Positions 47,776 to 59,647 of a stretch of DNA of 64,000 bases are shown here, in pieces (positions within the stretch are counted from its first letter, which is position 1; each line of letters opens with the position of its first letter). Both the position numbers and the translations under genes were made by a program. This stretch comes from Aidingimonas halophila (lineage in GTDB: Bacteria > Pseudomonadota > Gammaproteobacteria > Pseudomonadales > Halomonadaceae): assembly GCF_900106955.1 (NCBI RefSeq), contig NZ_FNNI01000012.1, positions 1 to 64,000 on the forward strand. Direction: 5' to 3'. The notes beneath the pieces are model-generated. The model saw only the letters and a list, made by a program, of their open reading frames with translations, was not told the DNA's origin and searched no databases.

Positions 47776-50637
47776 ATGGACAGGATTCTGGTCAGGGGCG
47801 CACGTACCCACAACCTCAAACAGATTGATGTCGAACTGCCACGCGATCAATTGATCGTGATTACCGGCCTATCCGGCTCCGGCAAATCATCACTTGCGTT
47901 CGACACACTCTATGCTGAAGGGCAGCGCCGTTACGTCGAGTCGCTGTCGACCTATGCCCGTCAATTTCTGTCGATGATGGAAAAACCAGACGTCGATCAC
48001 ATAGAAGGATTGTCGCCGGCCATCTCCATCGAGCAAAAGTCCACCTCTCATAACCCCCGTTCCACTGTCGGCACCATTACCGAAATCTACGACTATCTAC
48101 GTCTTTTGTTCGCTCGTGCCGGTACACCCCGATGCCCAGAACACGGTGAAGATCTGGAGGCTCAGACGATTTCACAAATGGTGGATCAAGTGCTGGCGCT
48201 TCCCGAAGGCAGCAAACTGATGTTGCTAGCGCCGGTCATCAAAGGACGCAAGGGCGAGCACTTGCAACTGCTGAGCGAATTACGGGCTCAAGGGTTCGTA
48301 CGCGCCCAGATCGATGGCCAGGTTCTGGAACTGGACGATATCGCTCCTCTCGACAAGAACAAGAAACACGACATCAGTGTGGTAGTGGATCGCATCAAGG
48401 TTCGTGACGGTCTGCAGCAGCGGCTGGCGGAATCCTTCGAGACGGCACTGGGGCTGGCCGATGGTACTGCCATCATCCATTTCATGGATGGCGATGCCGA
48501 AGATATCCCGTTTTCATCGCGCTTTGCCTGCCCAGTTTGCGGCTATTCAATCGCCGAGCTCGAACCACGCATGTTCTCGTTCAACAATCCGGCAGGCGCC
48601 TGCCCTACATGCGATGGTCTCGGTGTACAGCAGTTCTTCGATCCCGACAAGCTGATCAGCCATCCTGAATTGTCGCTGGCCGAGGGCGTCATCAAAGGAT
48701 GGGATCGCCGTAGCATCTATTACTTCAATCAGTTGCAGGCGGTGGCTGAGCACTATCGCTTTGCCCTGGAAACACCGTGGCAGGATTTGGCCCGTCATGA
48801 ACGTGAGATCGTGCTACACGGCAGTGGTCAGGATCAGATCGCGTTCAGTTACGTCAATGACCGGGGACGTACAGTCACCCGCGAGCACCCATTTGAGGGT
48901 GTCCTGCCCAATATGCAGCGTCGTTATCGTGAAACCGAATCATCGATGGTCCGCGAAGAACTGGCACGTTACATTGCCGTCCAGCCTTGTTCCACTTGCG
49001 GTGGGTCACGGCTTCGCAAGGAATCGCGTCATGTCTTCGTCGATGAGCAGACTCTTCCGGATATTGTGCGTCTTCCCATTGGCGAAGCCTGGAACTATTT
49101 CCGCCAACTGGAACTGCCTGGTCGTCGCGGCGAGATTGCCGTAAAAATCATCAATGAGATTCATGCACGGCTTGAATTTCTGGTCAACGTCGGACTCGAC
49201 TACCTCAATCTGGAGCGCAGTGCCGAAACGCTCTCGGGCGGTGAAGCACAGCGCATCCGTCTAGCCAGCCAAATCGGTGCCGGCCTGGTCGGAGTCATGT
49301 ATATACTCGACGAGCCCTCCATTGGTTTGCATCAACGCGATAACGACCGCCTCCTCAAGACGCTCGAACGCCTCCGCGACCTCGGCAATACTGTCATCGT
49401 GGTCGAACATGACGAGGAAGCCATCATGTCTGCTGACCATGTTCTCGATATCGGCCCAGGAGCCGGTGTTCATGGCGGTCGTGTCGTTGCACAAGGAACC
49501 CCGGAGCAAATAAAGGCCAGCCCCGACTCGCTAACGGGTCAGTATCTGTCAGGGCATCGCGCAATTGATATCCCGCCATACCGCATTCCGCGCAATCCCG
49601 AGAAATGCGTCCGCCTGTCTGGTGCTACCGGCAATAACCTGCAGCACGTGACTCTCGACATGCCACTCGGGGTCTTCATTTGCGTCACTGGTGTGTCGGG
49701 GTCAGGCAAGTCGACATTGATCAATGGTACCCTGATGCCGATAGCAGCACGGGAGTTGAACAAGGCTAGTACACTGACGCCAGCTCCCTATGAACATATC
49801 GAGGGACTCGAACAACTCGACAAAATCATCGATATAGATCAGAGTCCTATCGGCCGCACACCACGTTCCAACCCAGCGACCTATACAGGGATTTTCACCC
49901 CGATACGGGAGCTCTTTGCCGGCACACAGGAGGCCCGTTCACGCGGCTACAAGCCCGGACGGTTCTCTTTCAACGTCAAAGGAGGGCGCTGTGAAGCCTG
50001 CCAGGGTGAAGGGTTGATCAAGGTTGAAATGCATTTTCTGCCCGATATATACGTTCCGTGCGATGTCTGCAAAGGCAAGCGTTACAATCGAGAAACGCTG
50101 GAAATACAGTACAAGGGCAAGAACATTCATGAAGTCCTGGAGATGACGGTCGAGGAGGCTCTGGAGTTCTTTAGTCCTGTACCGGCCATCGCCCGACGAT
50201 TGCAGACACTCATGGATGTCGGCCTGTCTTATATCCGTCTTGGCCAGAGTGCCACGACACTTTCGGGCGGTGAGGCCCAGCGCGTCAAGCTGGCTAGAGA
50301 GCTTGCCAAGCGCGACACCGGCAAGACACTCTATATTCTCGATGAGCCCACGACAGGCCTCCACTTCGAGGATATCCGGCAGCTATTGACTGTCTTGCAT
50401 CGATTACGTGACCACGGCAACACTATTGTGGTCATTGAGCACAACCTGGATGTGATCAAGACAGCTGATTGGATTATTGACCTGGGACCGGAAGGTGGAT
50501 CAGGTGGCGGTCGCATTATCGCTGAAGGAACCCCTGAGCAGATCATGCGTGTCGAAGGCTCACACACAGGGCGCTTCCTCAAACCGATGCTCAAGAGACG
50601 AACTGCTAGCAATGTGGAACCCGAAATGACGCCCTAG
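47776..50637 (+). CDS. uvrA: Excinuclease ABC subunit A
   Basis: DNA damage sensor of nucleotide excision repair. Two ABC ATPase modules with Walker [10 protein letters not shown] and GVSGSGKST and two LSGGEAQR signatures. Zinc sites CPVC...CPTC and CEAC...CDVC. The start [13 protein letters not shown] has GAGG 5 nt upstream and gives 953 residues (E. coli 940). Ends at a terminator shared with rplQ. Confidence 0.97.
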   Translation: MDRILVRGARTHNLKQIDVELPRDQLIVITGLSGSGKSSLAFDTLYAEGQRRYVESLSTYARQFLSMMEKPDVDHIEGLSPAISIEQKSTSHNPRSTVGTITEIYDYLRLLFARAGTPRCPEHGEDLEAQTISQMVDQVLALPEGSKLMLLAPVIKGRKGEHLQLLSELRAQGFVRAQIDGQVLELDDIAPLDKNKKHDISVVVDRIKVRDGLQQRLAESFETALGLADGTAIIHFMDGDAEDIPFSSRFACPVCGYSIAELEPRMFSFNNPAGACPTCDGLGVQQFFDPDKLISHPELSLAEGVIKGWDRRSIYYFNQLQAVAEHYRFALETPWQDLARHEREIVLHGSGQDQIAFSYVNDRGRTVTREHPFEGVLPNMQRRYRETESSMVREELARYIAVQPCSTCGGSRLRKESRHVFVDEQTLPDIVRLPIGEAWNYFRQLELPGRRGEIAVKIINEIHARLEFLVNVGLDYLNLERSAETLSGGEAQRIRLASQIGAGLVGVMYILDEPSIGLHQRDNDRLLKTLERLRDLGNTVIVVEHDEEAIMSADHVLDIGPGAGVHGGRVVAQGTPEQIKASPDSLTGQYLSGHRAIDIPPYRIPRNPEKCVRLSGATGNNLQHVTLDMPLGVFICVTGVSGSGKSTLINGTLMPIAARELNKASTLTPAPYEHIEGLEQLDKIIDIDQSPIGRTPRSNPATYTGIFTPIRELFAGTQEARSRGYKPGRFSFNVKGGRCEACQGEGLIKVEMHFLPDIYVPCDVCKGKRYNRETLEIQYKGKNIHEVLEMTVEEALEFFSPVPAIARRLQTLMDVGLSYIRLGQSATTLSGGEAQRVKLARELAKRDTGKTLYILDEPTTGLHFEDIRQLLTVLHRLRDHGNTIVVIEHNLDVIKTADWIIDLGPEGGSGGGRIIAEGTPEQIMRVEGSHTGRFLKPMLKRRTASNVEPEMTP

Positions 50638-50678
50638 ATTCCAGCAGCCACCTCCTACATACAGTGAATGCGAATACG

Positions 50679-50712
50679 AAAAAGGCCGGCCCCACGGGGG
50701 GGCGGCCTTTTC
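50679..50712. terminator. Bidirectional terminator between uvrA and rplQ
   Basis: Stem AAAAGGCCG / CGGCCTTTT with an inner GCCCC/GGGGG pairing; A and T runs on both sides. It closes uvrA on the plus strand and the alpha ribosomal operon on the minus strand. Confidence 0.85.
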
Positions 50713-50754
50713 GATGTCGCTTTTGTGGGCAAGAGCCCCGGATAACGATCAGCG

Positions 50755-51153
50755 TTACTCTTCAGCAACCGCGTCGTCGTCATCCTCTTCGACAATGGGG
50801 CGATCCACCAATTCGACATAAGCCATTGGTGCGTTATCGCCTGCACGATAACCGCATTTCAGCACACGGACATAACCGCCAGGACGTTCTACATAACGGG
50901 GGCCCAGCTCATTGAAGAGCTTACCCACCGCATCCTTGGAGCGGGTCCGACTGAAAGCCAATCGACGATTAGCAACGCTGTCCTGCTTGGCCAGAGTGAT
51001 CAGCGGCTCGATATGACGACGCAGTTCCTTGGCCTTGGGCAGGGTTGTCTTGATAATTTCATGCTCGACCAGCGACACGCACATGTTCTTGAACATAGCC
51101 TGTCGATGCGAGCTGGTCCTATTCAGGTGACGACCACTCTTACGATGACGCAT
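50755..51153 (-). CDS. rplQ: 50S ribosomal protein L17
   Basis: 132 residues with the conserved [17 protein letters not shown] start; a short acidic tail (EEDDDD...) ends the protein. Last gene of the alpha operon (rpsM-rpsK-rpsD-rpoA-rplQ), 39 bp after rpoA. Confidence 0.98.
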   Translation of the reverse strand: MRHRKSGRHLNRTSSHRQAMFKNMCVSLVEHEIIKTTLPKAKELRRHIEPLITLAKQDSVANRRLAFSRTRSKDAVGKLFNELGPRYVERPGGYVRVLKCGYRAGDNAPMAYVELVDRPIVEEDDDDAVAEE

Positions 51154-51192
51154 GGTTATAATTCCTTACCAAAAAGAGACTCGAGGCGGCGC

Positions 51193-52191
51193 TCACGCGG
51201 AAGCCTTGTCATCCTTCAGGCTTGCCGGTGGCCAGTTTTCCAACCGCATGCCCAATGACAAACCACGTGCGGCCAACACATCCTTGATCTCATTCAGGGA
51301 CTTTTTGCCGAGGTTCGGTGTTTTCAACAACTCGACTTCGGTCCGCTGGATCAGATCACCGATATAGTAGATGTTCTCGGCTTTCAGGCAGTTGGCACTG
51401 CGGACGGTCAACTCGAGATCATCCACGGGACGCAGCAGGATCGGATCGATATGATCCTCTTCCTCCTGGACCTCCTGCTCCTTGTCGGCTTCCAGATCGA
51501 CGAACGCACTCAACTGCTCCTGCAGGATGGTGGCGCTACGACGGATCGCCTCTTCGGGATCCAGAGTACCATCGGTCTCCAGGTCAATAACCAGCTTGTC
51601 CAGGTCGGTGCGCTGTTCGACACGCGCCGCCTCGACGGCATAGGAGACACGACGTACCGGGCTGAAGGTCGCATCGAGCTGCAGCCGACCGATAGCGCGA
51701 GTTTCTTCATTGGACTCATCGCGCAAATCCGCCGGCTCATAGCCACGACCGCGAGCCACCTTGAGCTGCATTTTCAGCTCGGTACCTTCGTTGACATGTG
51801 CAATCACATGGTCGGGATTAACGATCTCGACATCATGATCCGTGGCAATGTCAGCGGCAGTAACGACAACCGGGCCCTGCTTGTTCAGCGTGAGCACCGC
51901 CTCGTCACGGCTATGCATTTTGATTGCCACGTCTTTGAGATTCAGAAGAATTTCAATGACATCTTCCTGAACCCCTTCGATCGCACTGTATTCGTGGTCA
52001 ACACCCGCGATTTCCGCTTCCACCACGGCACAGCCGGGCATGGAAGAGAGCAGAATGCGGCGCAATGCATTCCCCAGGGTGTGGCCAAAACCACGCTCGA
52101 ACGGCTCGAGGACGATCTTCGCGTGGTGTGCGCTGATCTCTTCGACCTTGATATCACGAGGACGGAGAAACTCTGTCACTGAACGCTGCAT
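51193..52191 (-). CDS. rpoA: RNA polymerase alpha subunit
   Basis: 332 residues. The N-terminal domain (about 1-235) dimerises and scaffolds beta and beta'; a linker then leads to the C-terminal domain (about 250-320, [21 protein letters not shown] region), which contacts UP elements and activators. It is separated from rpsD by a 77-bp spacer holding a very stable hairpin. Confidence 0.98.
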   Translation of the reverse strand: MQRSVTEFLRPRDIKVEEISAHHAKIVLEPFERGFGHTLGNALRRILLSSMPGCAVVEAEIAGVDHEYSAIEGVQEDVIEILLNLKDVAIKMHSRDEAVLTLNKQGPVVVTAADIATDHDVEIVNPDHVIAHVNEGTELKMQLKVARGRGYEPADLRDESNEETRAIGRLQLDATFSPVRRVSYAVEAARVEQRTDLDKLVIDLETDGTLDPEEAIRRSATILQEQLSAFVDLEADKEQEVQEEEDHIDPILLRPVDDLELTVRSANCLKAENIYYIGDLIQRTEVELLKTPNLGKKSLNEIKDVLAARGLSLGMRLENWPPASLKDDKASA

Positions 52192-52235
52192 ATGAACACC
52201 TTTCAGGCTGCCAAACGGATACTCGATATGTACGT

Positions 52236-52254
52236 CCGGGCCCCGTGGGCCCGG
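52236..52254 (-). promoter_or_regulatory. Stable hairpin between rpsD and rpoA
   Basis: A perfect 8-bp all-GC stem (CCGGGCCC / GGGCCCGG) with a 3-nt loop in the 77-bp rpsD-rpoA spacer. No T run follows, so it is more likely an RNA-processing or translation-control element than a terminator, since rpoA must be transcribed. Confidence 0.5.
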
Positions 52255-52268
52255 TGGTGTTTATGCAC

Positions 52269-52889
52269 TTACTTCGAGTACAGCTCGACGATCAGGTTTT
52301 CGTTGATTTCGGCAGACAGGTCGCCGCGTTCAGGCAGGGCCTTGAATGTGCCTTCCATCTTCTTCGAGTCAACCTCGATCCAGGTTACATCACCACGCTG
52401 GGCTGCAATACCGAGCGCATTCTGGATGCGAGCCTGGTTCTTGGCTTTCTCGCGAACGGAAACGACATCACCCGACTTGACCTGATAGGAAGCCACGTTG
52501 ACGCTCCGTCCATTGACGGCAATGGCCTTGTGGCTGACCAGCTGACGAGCTTCGGCACGAGTCGAGCCGAAACCCATCCGGTAAACAACGTTATCCAGTC
52601 GAGATTCCAGCAATTGCAGCAACACCTCACCGGTCGCACCCTTGAGTCGGGCCGCCTCCTTGTAGTAGTTGCGGAATTGCTTCTCTAGTACACCGTACAT
52701 GCGGCGTACTTTCTGCTTCTCACGAAGCTGCAAGCCGTAGTCGGAAAGACGCTGACGGCGCTGGCCGTGCACACCCGGGATTTGCTCGGATTTGCACTTT
52801 TTCTCGAAGGGAGTCACACCACTCTTGAGGAAGAGATCCGTGCCCTCACGACGAGACAGTTTGCACTTTGGTCCAAGATAGCGAGCCAT
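52269..52889 (-). CDS. rpsD: 30S ribosomal protein S4
   Basis: 206 residues; primary 16S rRNA binder with the S4 RNA-binding fold (about 95-160) and conserved [16 protein letters not shown] start. In E. coli S4 also represses the alpha operon by binding its leader near rpsM; the hairpin before rpsM here may be the target (inference). Confidence 0.98.
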   Translation of the reverse strand: MARYLGPKCKLSRREGTDLFLKSGVTPFEKKCKSEQIPGVHGQRRQRLSDYGLQLREKQKVRRMYGVLEKQFRNYYKEAARLKGATGEVLLQLLESRLDNVVYRMGFGSTRAEARQLVSHKAIAVNGRSVNVASYQVKSGDVVSVREKAKNQARIQNALGIAAQRGDVTWIEVDSKKMEGTFKALPERGDLSAEINENLIVELYSK

Positions 52890-52901
52890 GAGTCTGTCTC
52901 C

Positions 52902-53288
52902 TTAAACGCGACGTTTCTTCGGTGGACGGCATCCATTGTGAGGGATGGGCGTCGCATCGGTAATGCTCTGTACGCGGAAGCCGGCGGCATTCAATGCACG
53001 CACGGCAGACTCACGGCCAGGACCAGGGCCTTTGACCAGCACGTCGACGTTTTTCACACCATACTCGGCTGCAGCTGTTGCTGCACGCTCGCTTGCCACT
53101 TGAGCAGCGAACGGGGTGCTCTTGCGAGAACCACGAAAACCCGAACCACCGGCAGTTGCCCATGACAGAGCATTGCCCTGGCGGTCTGAGATCGTCACGA
53201 TCGTGTTGTTAAAAGAGGCATGGATGTGGGCAACCGCATCCACTACCTGCTTTTTAACCTTCTTGCGGTTACTACGCGGGTTAGCCAT
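52902..53288 (-). CDS. rpsK: 30S ribosomal protein S11
   Basis: 128 residues, platform protein of the 30S subunit; conserved [20 protein letters not shown] segment. Alpha operon, between rpsM and rpsD. Confidence 0.98.
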   Translation of the reverse strand: MANPRSNRKKVKKQVVDAVAHIHASFNNTIVTISDRQGNALSWATAGGSGFRGSRKSTPFAAQVASERAATAAAEYGVKNVDVLVKGPGPGRESAVRALNAAGFRVQSITDATPIPHNGCRPPKKRRV

Positions 53289-53326
53289 GTTGATGTTTTT
53301 CCTGTCTTTACGCCAGAACGTGCGTG

Positions 53327-53683
53327 TTATTTGCGAATCGGCTTACGCGGCCCCTTACGGGTGCGCGCGTTGGTCTTGGTACGCTGACCACGCAGCGGTA
53401 GACCACGACGATGACGCAGACCACGATAGCAACCCAGGTCCATGAGACGCTTGATGTTCAGCGTCACATCACGACGAAGGTCGCCTTCAACGGTGTATTT
53501 GCCGACCTCGGTACGCAGGGTGTCGACCTCTTCGGAAGACAGATCCTGAACTTTGGTGGTCGGCGCAATACCGGCTGCTGCGCAAATATCCTTTGCGCGA
53601 GTGCGGCCAATCCCGAAGATATAGGTCAGCGAGATCGCCGCATGCTTGTTGTCCGGGATATTGACGCCTGCAATACGGGCCAT
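53327..53683 (-). CDS. rpsM: 30S ribosomal protein S13
   Basis: 118 residues from [14 protein letters not shown], the universal start; head protein contacting tRNA and L5. The longer frame upstream runs into the rpmJ-rpsM spacer. First gene of the alpha operon, preceded by a candidate promoter and hairpin. Confidence 0.98.
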   Translation of the reverse strand: MARIAGVNIPDNKHAAISLTYIFGIGRTRAKDICAAAGIAPTTKVQDLSSEEVDTLRTEVGKYTVEGDLRRDVTLNIKRLMDLGCYRGLRHRRGLPLRGQRTKTNARTRKGPRKPIRK

Positions 53684-53741
53684 CAGCTTTCTCCGAAATT
53701 TGAGCGGCTTGCTCGGTTGATCATCTACAAAAGGGCGCAAT

Positions 53742-53774
53742 AGCATACCCCTTTGCTCTCAAAAGAGCAAGGGG
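53742..53774 (-). promoter_or_regulatory. Alpha-operon promoter candidate overlapping a hairpin
   Basis: Minus strand: TTGCTC (53770-53765), 17 bp, TATGCT (53747-53742). The same segment forms a stem CCCCTT-GCTCT / AGAGC-AAAGGGG (53774-53748, one bulge), the likely end of the spc transcript. The 123-bp rpmJ-rpsM spacer thus can hold both a spc terminator-like structure and a start for alpha. Confidence 0.4.
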
Positions 53775-53806
53775 ATGATTACACCGGTTACGAAACAGCT
53801 GTCGTA

Positions 53807-53920
53807 TCAGCCCTGACGCTGCTTGTGCCGAGGTTCGGTGCAAATGACGCGAATAGCGCCATTGCGTCGAATAATCTTGCAGTTTCGGCACATTTTCTTC
53901 ACTGAAGCTCGAACTTTCAT
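53807..53920 (-). CDS. rpmJ: 50S ribosomal protein L36
   Basis: 37-residue zinc-binding form of L36 with CRNC...CTEPRH ligands. Last gene of the spc operon, 29 bp after secY. Confidence 0.95.
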   Translation of the reverse strand: MKVRASVKKMCRNCKIIRRNGAIRVICTEPRHKQRQG

Positions 53921-53949
53921 CGTTCTCTCCAAATCATCGACGGCGAGCA

Positions 53950-55281
53950 TCAGCGCATGATGCCGCCACTGCCGTAGCCTTTCAGGCTGGACTTTTTCAT
54001 CACCGACTCGTACTGATGCGACATCAGATGGGACTGTACCTGGGCCATGAAATCCATCGTGACCACCACGACAATCAGCAACGACGTGCCACCGAAGAAG
54101 AACGGTACATTCCATGCCACGATCAAGAACTGCGGCATCAGTGACACCGCCGTGATATACAATGCACCGAACAGAGTCAGCCGAGTCATGACCTTGTCAA
54201 CATAACGAGCCGTTTGCTCACCAGGACGAATACCCGGCAAGAAAGCCCCTGACTTCTTGAGGTTGTCGGCGACATCCTTGGGATTGAAGACCAGCGCTGT
54301 ATAAAAGAAGCAGAAGAATATCACCGCTGCCGCAAAAAGCAAGATATACAGCGGCTGACCCGGCCCCAGTGCCATGGAAGCCGTCTGCAACCACTCCATG
54401 CCATCACCGGAACCGACCCATTGCCCCAATGACGCGGGAAACAATAGTATGCTTGAAGCAAAGATCGCAGGAATGACCCCAGCCATATTGACCTTCAATG
54501 GAAGGTAGCTGCTTTGCCCGGCATACATCTTGTTGCCGACCTGACGGCGTGGATAGTTTACTGTGATTCGTCGCTGACCCCGTTCGATGAAAACCACGAA
54601 CGCAACCGTCGCGATACCGAGTACTGAAAGGGCCAACAAAGGGAGCACATTCCAGGCACCTTCGTTACGAGCCAACTCGAAGGCCTGTCCGACAGCACCA
54701 GGAAGCCCTGCAACAATGCCAGCAAAAATCAGCAATGAAATACCGTTGCCGATACCTTTTTCAGTGATCTGCTCTCCCAGCCACATCAAGAACACGGCAC
54801 CACAGACGAACGTAATGATGGCACTAAAATAGAAGCTGAAATCAGCCGTATAGGTTACGCCTTGGCCGACCAAACCAACTGACATGCCGGTCGCCTGGAT
54901 CGTCGCCAGGACTACCGTTCCATAGCGGGTGTACTGGTTGATCTTCCGACGCCCGGATTCGCCTTCCTTCTTCAACTGCTCAAGTTGAGGCGAAACCGCT
55001 GTCAGGAGCTGCATGATAATCGACGCTGAAATATAAGGCATGATGCCAAGCGCCATGATGCTCATGCGTTCCAAGGCACCTCCGGAGAACATGTTGAACA
55101 TGCCCAGGATGGTGCCCTGCTGCTCCCGAAACAAGGCAGCCAGCTGGTCAGGGTCAATACCGGGAACAGGAATGTGGGCACCGATTCGGTAAACCACGAT
55201 GGCCAGAAACACAAAGCGCAGACGCGCCCAGAGTTCGCCGAGCCCACTGCCCATCGCCGGCATGTTGCCTGACTTAGCCAT
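53950..55281 (-). CDS. secY: Protein translocase subunit SecY
   Basis: Channel-forming core of the Sec translocon, with ten membrane segments in 443 residues (the E. coli length) and the conserved start of helix 1 after [26 protein letters not shown]. Its ATG directly abuts the rplO stop. Penultimate gene of the spc operon. Confidence 0.97.
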   Translation of the reverse strand: MAKSGNMPAMGSGLGELWARLRFVFLAIVVYRIGAHIPVPGIDPDQLAALFREQQGTILGMFNMFSGGALERMSIMALGIMPYISASIIMQLLTAVSPQLEQLKKEGESGRRKINQYTRYGTVVLATIQATGMSVGLVGQGVTYTADFSFYFSAIITFVCGAVFLMWLGEQITEKGIGNGISLLIFAGIVAGLPGAVGQAFELARNEGAWNVLPLLALSVLGIATVAFVVFIERGQRRITVNYPRRQVGNKMYAGQSSYLPLKVNMAGVIPAIFASSILLFPASLGQWVGSGDGMEWLQTASMALGPGQPLYILLFAAAVIFFCFFYTALVFNPKDVADNLKKSGAFLPGIRPGEQTARYVDKVMTRLTLFGALYITAVSLMPQFLIVAWNVPFFFGGTSLLIVVVVTMDFMAQVQSHLMSHQYESVMKKSSLKGYGSGGIMR

Positions 55282-55716
55282 TTAGTCCTCTACTTTTCCG
55301 CCAGCAGCCTCGATTGCGGAACGCGCCCCTTTAGTGACACGCAGTCCGCGAACGGTAACTGCCTTGTTCAGTTCGCCGGAAAGGATAACCTTCGCATGCT
55401 GCGTGGTTTCCTTGAGCACGTTGGCCTTCTTGAGGCTCTCGAGTGTCACTTCGCCACCCTCAGCCTTGGCAAGCTCGGCCAGACGGACCTCTTCGGAGAC
55501 CATTGATTTTGCAGAAGTAAAGCCGAACTTGGGCAGACGACGCTGCAAAGGCATCTGTCCGCCTTCAAAGCCTGGCTTGATTGTACCGCCGGTACGTGAT
55601 TTCTGACCTTTGTGTCCTCGGCCGCCGGTCTTGCCTAGACCAGAACCGATACCACGGCCCACACGCTTGGCGGCATGCTTGGAGCCCGAAGCCGGACTCA
55701 GGCTATTGAGTTTCAT
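55282..55716 (-). CDS. rplO: 50S ribosomal protein L15
   Basis: 144 residues; glycine-rich basic N-terminal half ([21 protein letters not shown] region) and globular C-terminal half. No gap to secY and 3 bp from rpmD, so tightly coupled in the spc operon. Confidence 0.98.
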   Translation of the reverse strand: MKLNSLSPASGSKHAAKRVGRGIGSGLGKTGGRGHKGQKSRTGGTIKPGFEGGQMPLQRRLPKFGFTSAKSMVSEEVRLAELAKAEGGEVTLESLKKANVLKETTQHAKVILSGELNKAVTVRGLRVTKGARSAIEAAGGKVED

Positions 55717-55719
55717 GGA

Positions 55720-55902
55720 TTACTCTCCCTCAACACGCACAAGGTAATTGACCTTGTTCACCATACCGCGCACGGCAGGGGTGTCTTCCAGTTCGACCGT
55801 ATGTCCGATACGGCGCAGACCAAGCCCCTTGATGGTGGCTTTATGCTTTTCCAGGACACCAATCGTACTGCGAACTTGGGTAACCTTGATCGTTGCTGCC
55901 AT
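55720..55902 (-). CDS. rpmD: 50S ribosomal protein L30
   Basis: 60-residue compact protein with the L30 [22 protein letters not shown] segment. 6 bp after rpsE, spc operon. Confidence 0.98.
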   Translation of the reverse strand: MAATIKVTQVRSTIGVLEKHKATIKGLGLRRIGHTVELEDTPAVRGMVNKVNYLVRVEGE

Positions 55903-55908
55903 GATGCC

Positions 55909-56409
55909 TTACCCCGTGATCGCTTCAACAGACAATCCACGCTTGGCCGCGACATCATCCGGCGAACGCATGGAGGCCAGACCATTGATGGTGGCACGCA
56001 CGACGTTCACTGGATTGGTAGAGCCATAGCACTTGGCCAGAACGTCATGCACACCCGCCAACTCGAGTACAGAACGCATGGCACCGCCGGCGATAATTCC
56101 CGTACCTTCAGATGCCGGCTGCATATACACCTTCGAAGCTCCATGACGGGCTTTGATAGGGTATTGCAACGTGCTGCCGTTCAGATTGACACTCACCATG
56201 TTGCGGCGTGCCTGGTCCATAGCCTTCTGGATCGCAACCGGCACTTCACGTGCCTTGCCGCGACCAAAACCAACACGACCATTACCATCGCCAACGACGG
56301 TCAATGCGGTAAAGCCGAAAATACGGCCCCCTTTGACCACTTTGGCGACACGGTTGACCTGCACGAGTTTTTCTTGCAGATCGCCGTTGTTCTGTTCGTT
56401 CTTCGCCAT
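55909..56409 (-). CDS. rpsE: 30S ribosomal protein S5
   Basis: 166 residues; S5 domain with the [23 protein letters not shown] segment that lines the mRNA entry path and affects decoding accuracy. 11 bp after rplR. Confidence 0.98.
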   Translation of the reverse strand: MAKNEQNNGDLQEKLVQVNRVAKVVKGGRIFGFTALTVVGDGNGRVGFGRGKAREVPVAIQKAMDQARRNMVSVNLNGSTLQYPIKARHGASKVYMQPASEGTGIIAGGAMRSVLELAGVHDVLAKCYGSTNPVNVVRATINGLASMRSPDDVAAKRGLSVEAITG

Positions 56410-56420
56410 CGTAAAACCCT

Positions 56421-56774
56421 TTAGAATTTCAGGCCGCCTTCGCGTGCGGCATCGGCCAGGGCCTTCACACGACCGTGGTACTGAAATCCAGCACGATCGA
56501 AGGCTACTTGAGAAATACCTGCTTCTTTCGCACGCTCGGCAATCAAGGCGCCAACTCTCGCGGCGGCTTCGGTATTGCCAGTACTGCCTTCACCCCGGAG
56601 CGGCTTCTCCAATGTCGACGCACTGGCCAGGACATTGCTGCCATCGGGAGAAATGATCTGCGCATACATATGGCGCGGCGTACGATTGACACACAGGCGA
56701 TACACGCCCAACTCGCGAATCTTGGCACGAGCGCGGCGGGCACGACGGAGACGAGATTCTTTCTTCGCGTTCAT
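56421..56774 (-). CDS. rplR: 50S ribosomal protein L18
   Basis: 117 residues; Arg-rich N-terminus and 5S rRNA-binding L18 fold. Member of the spc operon, 9 bp after rplF. Confidence 0.98.
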   Translation of the reverse strand: MNAKKESRLRRARRARAKIRELGVYRLCVNRTPRHMYAQIISPDGSNVLASASTLEKPLRGEGSTGNTEAAARVGALIAERAKEAGISQVAFDRAGFQYHGRVKALADAAREGGLKF

Positions 56775-56783
56775 AACCCTGCC

Positions 56784-57314
56784 CTACTTCTTCTTGGCTT
56801 CTTTACGGCGGATCTGCTCGTCGCCATACCGGATACCCTTGCCCTTGTAAGGCTCGGGGGGACGGAAGGCACGAATCTCCGCAGCGACCTGGCCGAGCTT
56901 CTGCTTGTCCGCACTTTTCAGCACGATAGTGGTGTTCTTGGGCGTTTCCGCTGTCACACCTTCAGGCAGGGTATACTCGACCGGGTGCGAGAAGCCCAGT
57001 GTCAGATTGAGCGTCTGGCCACTTGCCTGAGCACGGTAGCCGACACCATTGATTTCGAGGGACTTGGTGAATCCCTCGCTTACACCGGTGACCAGATTCT
57101 GCACCAGCGCTCGCGTTGTACCGGCCATAGCCCAGCTCTTGGCACGAGCACTTGGCTCGAAAGTGACCTTATCATCTTCCTGGGCAACGACGACATCGGG
57201 ATGAACGGACATACCGAGTGTCCCCTGACTGCCCTTGACGGTCACCTGGTCACCATCGAGTTGGAACTCGACACCGCTGGGTAACTTAACCGGATATTTG
57301 GCTATACGGGACAT
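56784..57314 (-). CDS. rplF: 50S ribosomal protein L6
   Basis: 176 residues; two repeated L6 domains, with the [16 protein letters not shown] signature and basic C-terminus. Conserved C-terminal motif [12 protein letters not shown]. Spc operon. Confidence 0.98.
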   Translation of the reverse strand: MSRIAKYPVKLPSGVEFQLDGDQVTVKGSQGTLGMSVHPDVVVAQEDDKVTFEPSARAKSWAMAGTTRALVQNLVTGVSEGFTKSLEINGVGYRAQASGQTLNLTLGFSHPVEYTLPEGVTAETPKNTTIVLKSADKQKLGQVAAEIRAFRPPEPYKGKGIRYGDEQIRRKEAKKK

Positions 57315-57323
57315 TCCAAACTC

Positions 57324-57716
57324 CTAGAATACGGTGCAGAGGACTTCACCACCGATACCGGCGTGGCGCGCTGCCCGATCGGTCATCACCCCATTGGACG
57401 TGGAGACGATCGCAATACCAAGGCCTTCAGCGACTCTAGGAATATCATCCTTGCCGCGATATTCGCGCATGGACGGCTTCGACGCCCGCTGAATGTGCTC
57501 GATGACCGGCTTTCCCTCAAAGTACTTGAGAGTCACGGTCAATTCAGGCTTGGCACCTTCGGAAACGGCATATTCGGTGATGTAGCCTTCTTCTTTCAAT
57601 ACGCGGGCCAGCTCAACCTTGAGCTTGGATGACGGCATGGAGACCGTCTCCTTGGTGGCCATCTGCGCATTACGGATACGTGTCAACATATCCGCCAACG
57701 TGTCTTGCATACTCAT
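57324..57716 (-). CDS. rpsH: 30S ribosomal protein S8
   Basis: 130 residues from [16 protein letters not shown], equal to E. coli; in E. coli S8 represses the spc operon by binding mRNA near rplE. The longer upstream frame overlaps rpsN and is rejected. Confidence 0.98.
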   Translation of the reverse strand: MSMQDTLADMLTRIRNAQMATKETVSMPSSKLKVELARVLKEEGYITEYAVSEGAKPELTVTLKYFEGKPVIEHIQRASKPSMREYRGKDDIPRVAEGLGIAIVSTSNGVMTDRAARHAGIGGEVLCTVF

Positions 57717-57747
57717 GACGTTGCGCTCCTGATGATCTACGTGGCGA

Positions 57748-58053
57748 TTACCAGCTGGACTTCTTGAGTCCGGGGACGTCACCACGCATGGCCGCTTCAC
57801 GCAGCTTGTTGCGGGCCAACCCAAACTTGTTGTAGTAACCGTGCGGACGGCCGGTGATACGACAGCGATTGCGCTGGCGTACTGCACTGGAATCCCGCGG
57901 CAACTGCTGCAGCTTGAGCTGCGCTTCGAAGCGCTCGTCATCGGAAGCATTCACGTCATGAATGACAGCCTTGAGCTCAGCACGCTTGGCGGCGTACTTC
58001 TCGACCAGCTTAGCGCGCTTTCGCTCACGGCCTACCATACTTTTCTTTGCCAT
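57748..58053 (-). CDS. rpsN: 30S ribosomal protein S14
   Basis: 101 residues; the long form without zinc cysteines (no CxxC in the C-terminal part). Located between rplE and rpsH. Confidence 0.98.
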   Translation of the reverse strand: MAKKSMVGRERKRAKLVEKYAAKRAELKAVIHDVNASDDERFEAQLKLQQLPRDSSAVRQRNRCRITGRPHGYYNKFGLARNKLREAAMRGDVPGLKKSSW

Positions 58054-58062
58054 GTTCCCACC

Positions 58063-58602
58063 TTATTTCTTGAACGGGAAGTTCAATGCACTCAACAATG
58101 CACGACCTTCTTCATCGGTGTTAGCGGTGGTGGTGATAGTGACGTCAAGTCCCCGAACCTGATCGATTTTATCATATTCGATCTCCGGGAAGATGATCTG
58201 TTCACGCACACCCATGGAGTAGTTGCCACGACCGTCGAATGACTTCGGGTTGAGACCCCGGAAGTCACGTACACGGGGAATCGCAATGTTGACCAGGCGA
58301 TCCAGAAAATCCCACATACGATCACGACGCAGGGTCACCTTGAGACCAATCGGCCACCCTTCACGCATCTTGAAACCGGCCACGGACTTACGAGCCTTGG
58401 TGACCATCGGCTTCTGACCTGAAATCTTCTCGAGATCACCCATGGCATTGTCGATCAGCTTCTTGTCACTGGTCGCTTCGCCGATCCCCATATTCAGGGT
58501 GACTTTGGTGATCTTTGGCACCTGCATTACATTGGCGTAGCTGAACTGCTCTCTGAGTTGAGCCACCACCTCGTTTTGATAACGTTCTTTCAAGTTCGCC
58601 AT
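58063..58602 (-). CDS. rplE: 50S ribosomal protein L5
   Basis: 179 residues; binds 5S rRNA and contacts S13 at the subunit interface. Conserved [11 protein letters not shown] and [21 protein letters not shown] segments. Spc operon. Confidence 0.98.
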   Translation of the reverse strand: MANLKERYQNEVVAQLREQFSYANVMQVPKITKVTLNMGIGEATSDKKLIDNAMGDLEKISGQKPMVTKARKSVAGFKMREGWPIGLKVTLRRDRMWDFLDRLVNIAIPRVRDFRGLNPKSFDGRGNYSMGVREQIIFPEIEYDKIDQVRGLDVTITTTANTDEEGRALLSALNFPFKK

Positions 58603-58620
58603 TTTGCTACCCGACTCGCG

Positions 58621-58938
58621 TTAGGCGTCGATCTGCGTCTGCGTCGACTTGTAGATACGTACCTTGGTACCGTCGTCCTTCACTTGGAAGCCGACGCGAT
58701 CCGCCTTACCGGTCTCCTGGTTGAAGATGGCCACGTTGGATGCGTGAATCGGAGCTTCGCGCTCGACGATACCGCCCTGGTTCCCCGCCATGGGGTTGGG
58801 CTTGGTGTGCCGCTTGATCATGTTCACACCGGACACGACGAATCGCTCATCTTTGAGAACACGCTTGACCGTGCCACGCTTGCCCTTGTCTTTGCCGGCG
58901 ATGACGACGACTTCATCGTCACGTTTGATCTTTTGCAT
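58621..58938 (-). CDS. rplX: 50S ribosomal protein L24
   Basis: 105 residues with a KOW motif near the N-terminus ([18 protein letters not shown]); early assembly protein binding 23S rRNA. Confidence 0.98.
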   Translation of the reverse strand: MQKIKRDDEVVVIAGKDKGKRGTVKRVLKDERFVVSGVNMIKRHTKPNPMAGNQGGIVEREAPIHASNVAIFNQETGKADRVGFQVKDDGTKVRIYKSTQTQIDA

Positions 58939-58952
58939 ATCCGCCTCGCTCC

Positions 58953-59324
58953 TTACAGCACTTCAGGCGCCAAGGAAATGATCTTCATGAACTTTTCTGT
59001 GCGAAGTTCACGAGTGACCGGCCCGAAAATACGGGTACCGACCGGCTGTTCGTTGGCATTATTCAACAGAACCGCCGCATTTCCATCGAAGCGAATCAAT
59101 GACCCGTCAGTACGACGGACACCACTACGGGTCCGGACAACCACCGCTTTCAGGACTTGGCCTTTCTTGACCCGGCCCCGAGGAATGGCCTCCTTCACCG
59201 TCACCTTGATGATGTCACCAACACGGGCATAACGGCGATGTGAACCGCCCAGCACCTTAATGCACTGCACCCGGCGTGCACCGCTATTGTCGGCGACATC
59301 CAGCATTGTCTGAGTCTGAATCAT
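58953..59324 (-). CDS. rplN: 50S ribosomal protein L14
   Basis: 123 residues with conserved [17 protein letters not shown] start. First gene of the spc operon; the 53-bp spacer to rpsQ is the longest in this ribosomal stretch after the S10 genes and is where a spc promoter would lie, though none is clear. Confidence 0.98.
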   Translation of the reverse strand: MIQTQTMLDVADNSGARRVQCIKVLGGSHRRYARVGDIIKVTVKEAIPRGRVKKGQVLKAVVVRTRSGVRRTDGSLIRFDGNAAVLLNNANEQPVGTRIFGPVTRELRTEKFMKIISLAPEVL

Positions 59325-59377
59325 CGGTTTTCTCCAAACCTAATCTGACTGCACTGGTCGTATAAACCTTGGGCCCA

Positions 59378-59647
59378 TCAGCCCTTGGCCTGCTCAACTA
59401 CCTCGACCAGCGTCCAGGCCTTTTTCTTTGACAGTGGGCGACACTCCGAAATAGACACGGTATCGCCGGTCTTCGCCTGGTTCGCCTCGTCATGGGCATG
59501 CAGCTTGGTGGAGCGTTTCACATACTTACCGTAGATCGGGTGACGCTCACGGCGCTCGATCATGACGACGATGGACTTGTCCATCTTGTCACTCACCACC
59601 TTTCCGGTGAGCGTACGTGCTTGTTTCTGTTCGGCCATCTCAGTCAC
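59378..59647 (-). CDS. rpsQ: 30S ribosomal protein S17
   Basis: 89 residues; OB-fold rRNA binder. Last gene of the S10 operon, overlapping rpmC by 8 bp. Confidence 0.98.
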   Translation of the reverse strand: MTEMAEQKQARTLTGKVVSDKMDKSIVVMIERRERHPIYGKYVKRSTKLHAHDEANQAKTGDTVSISECRPLSKKKAWTLVEVVEQAKG

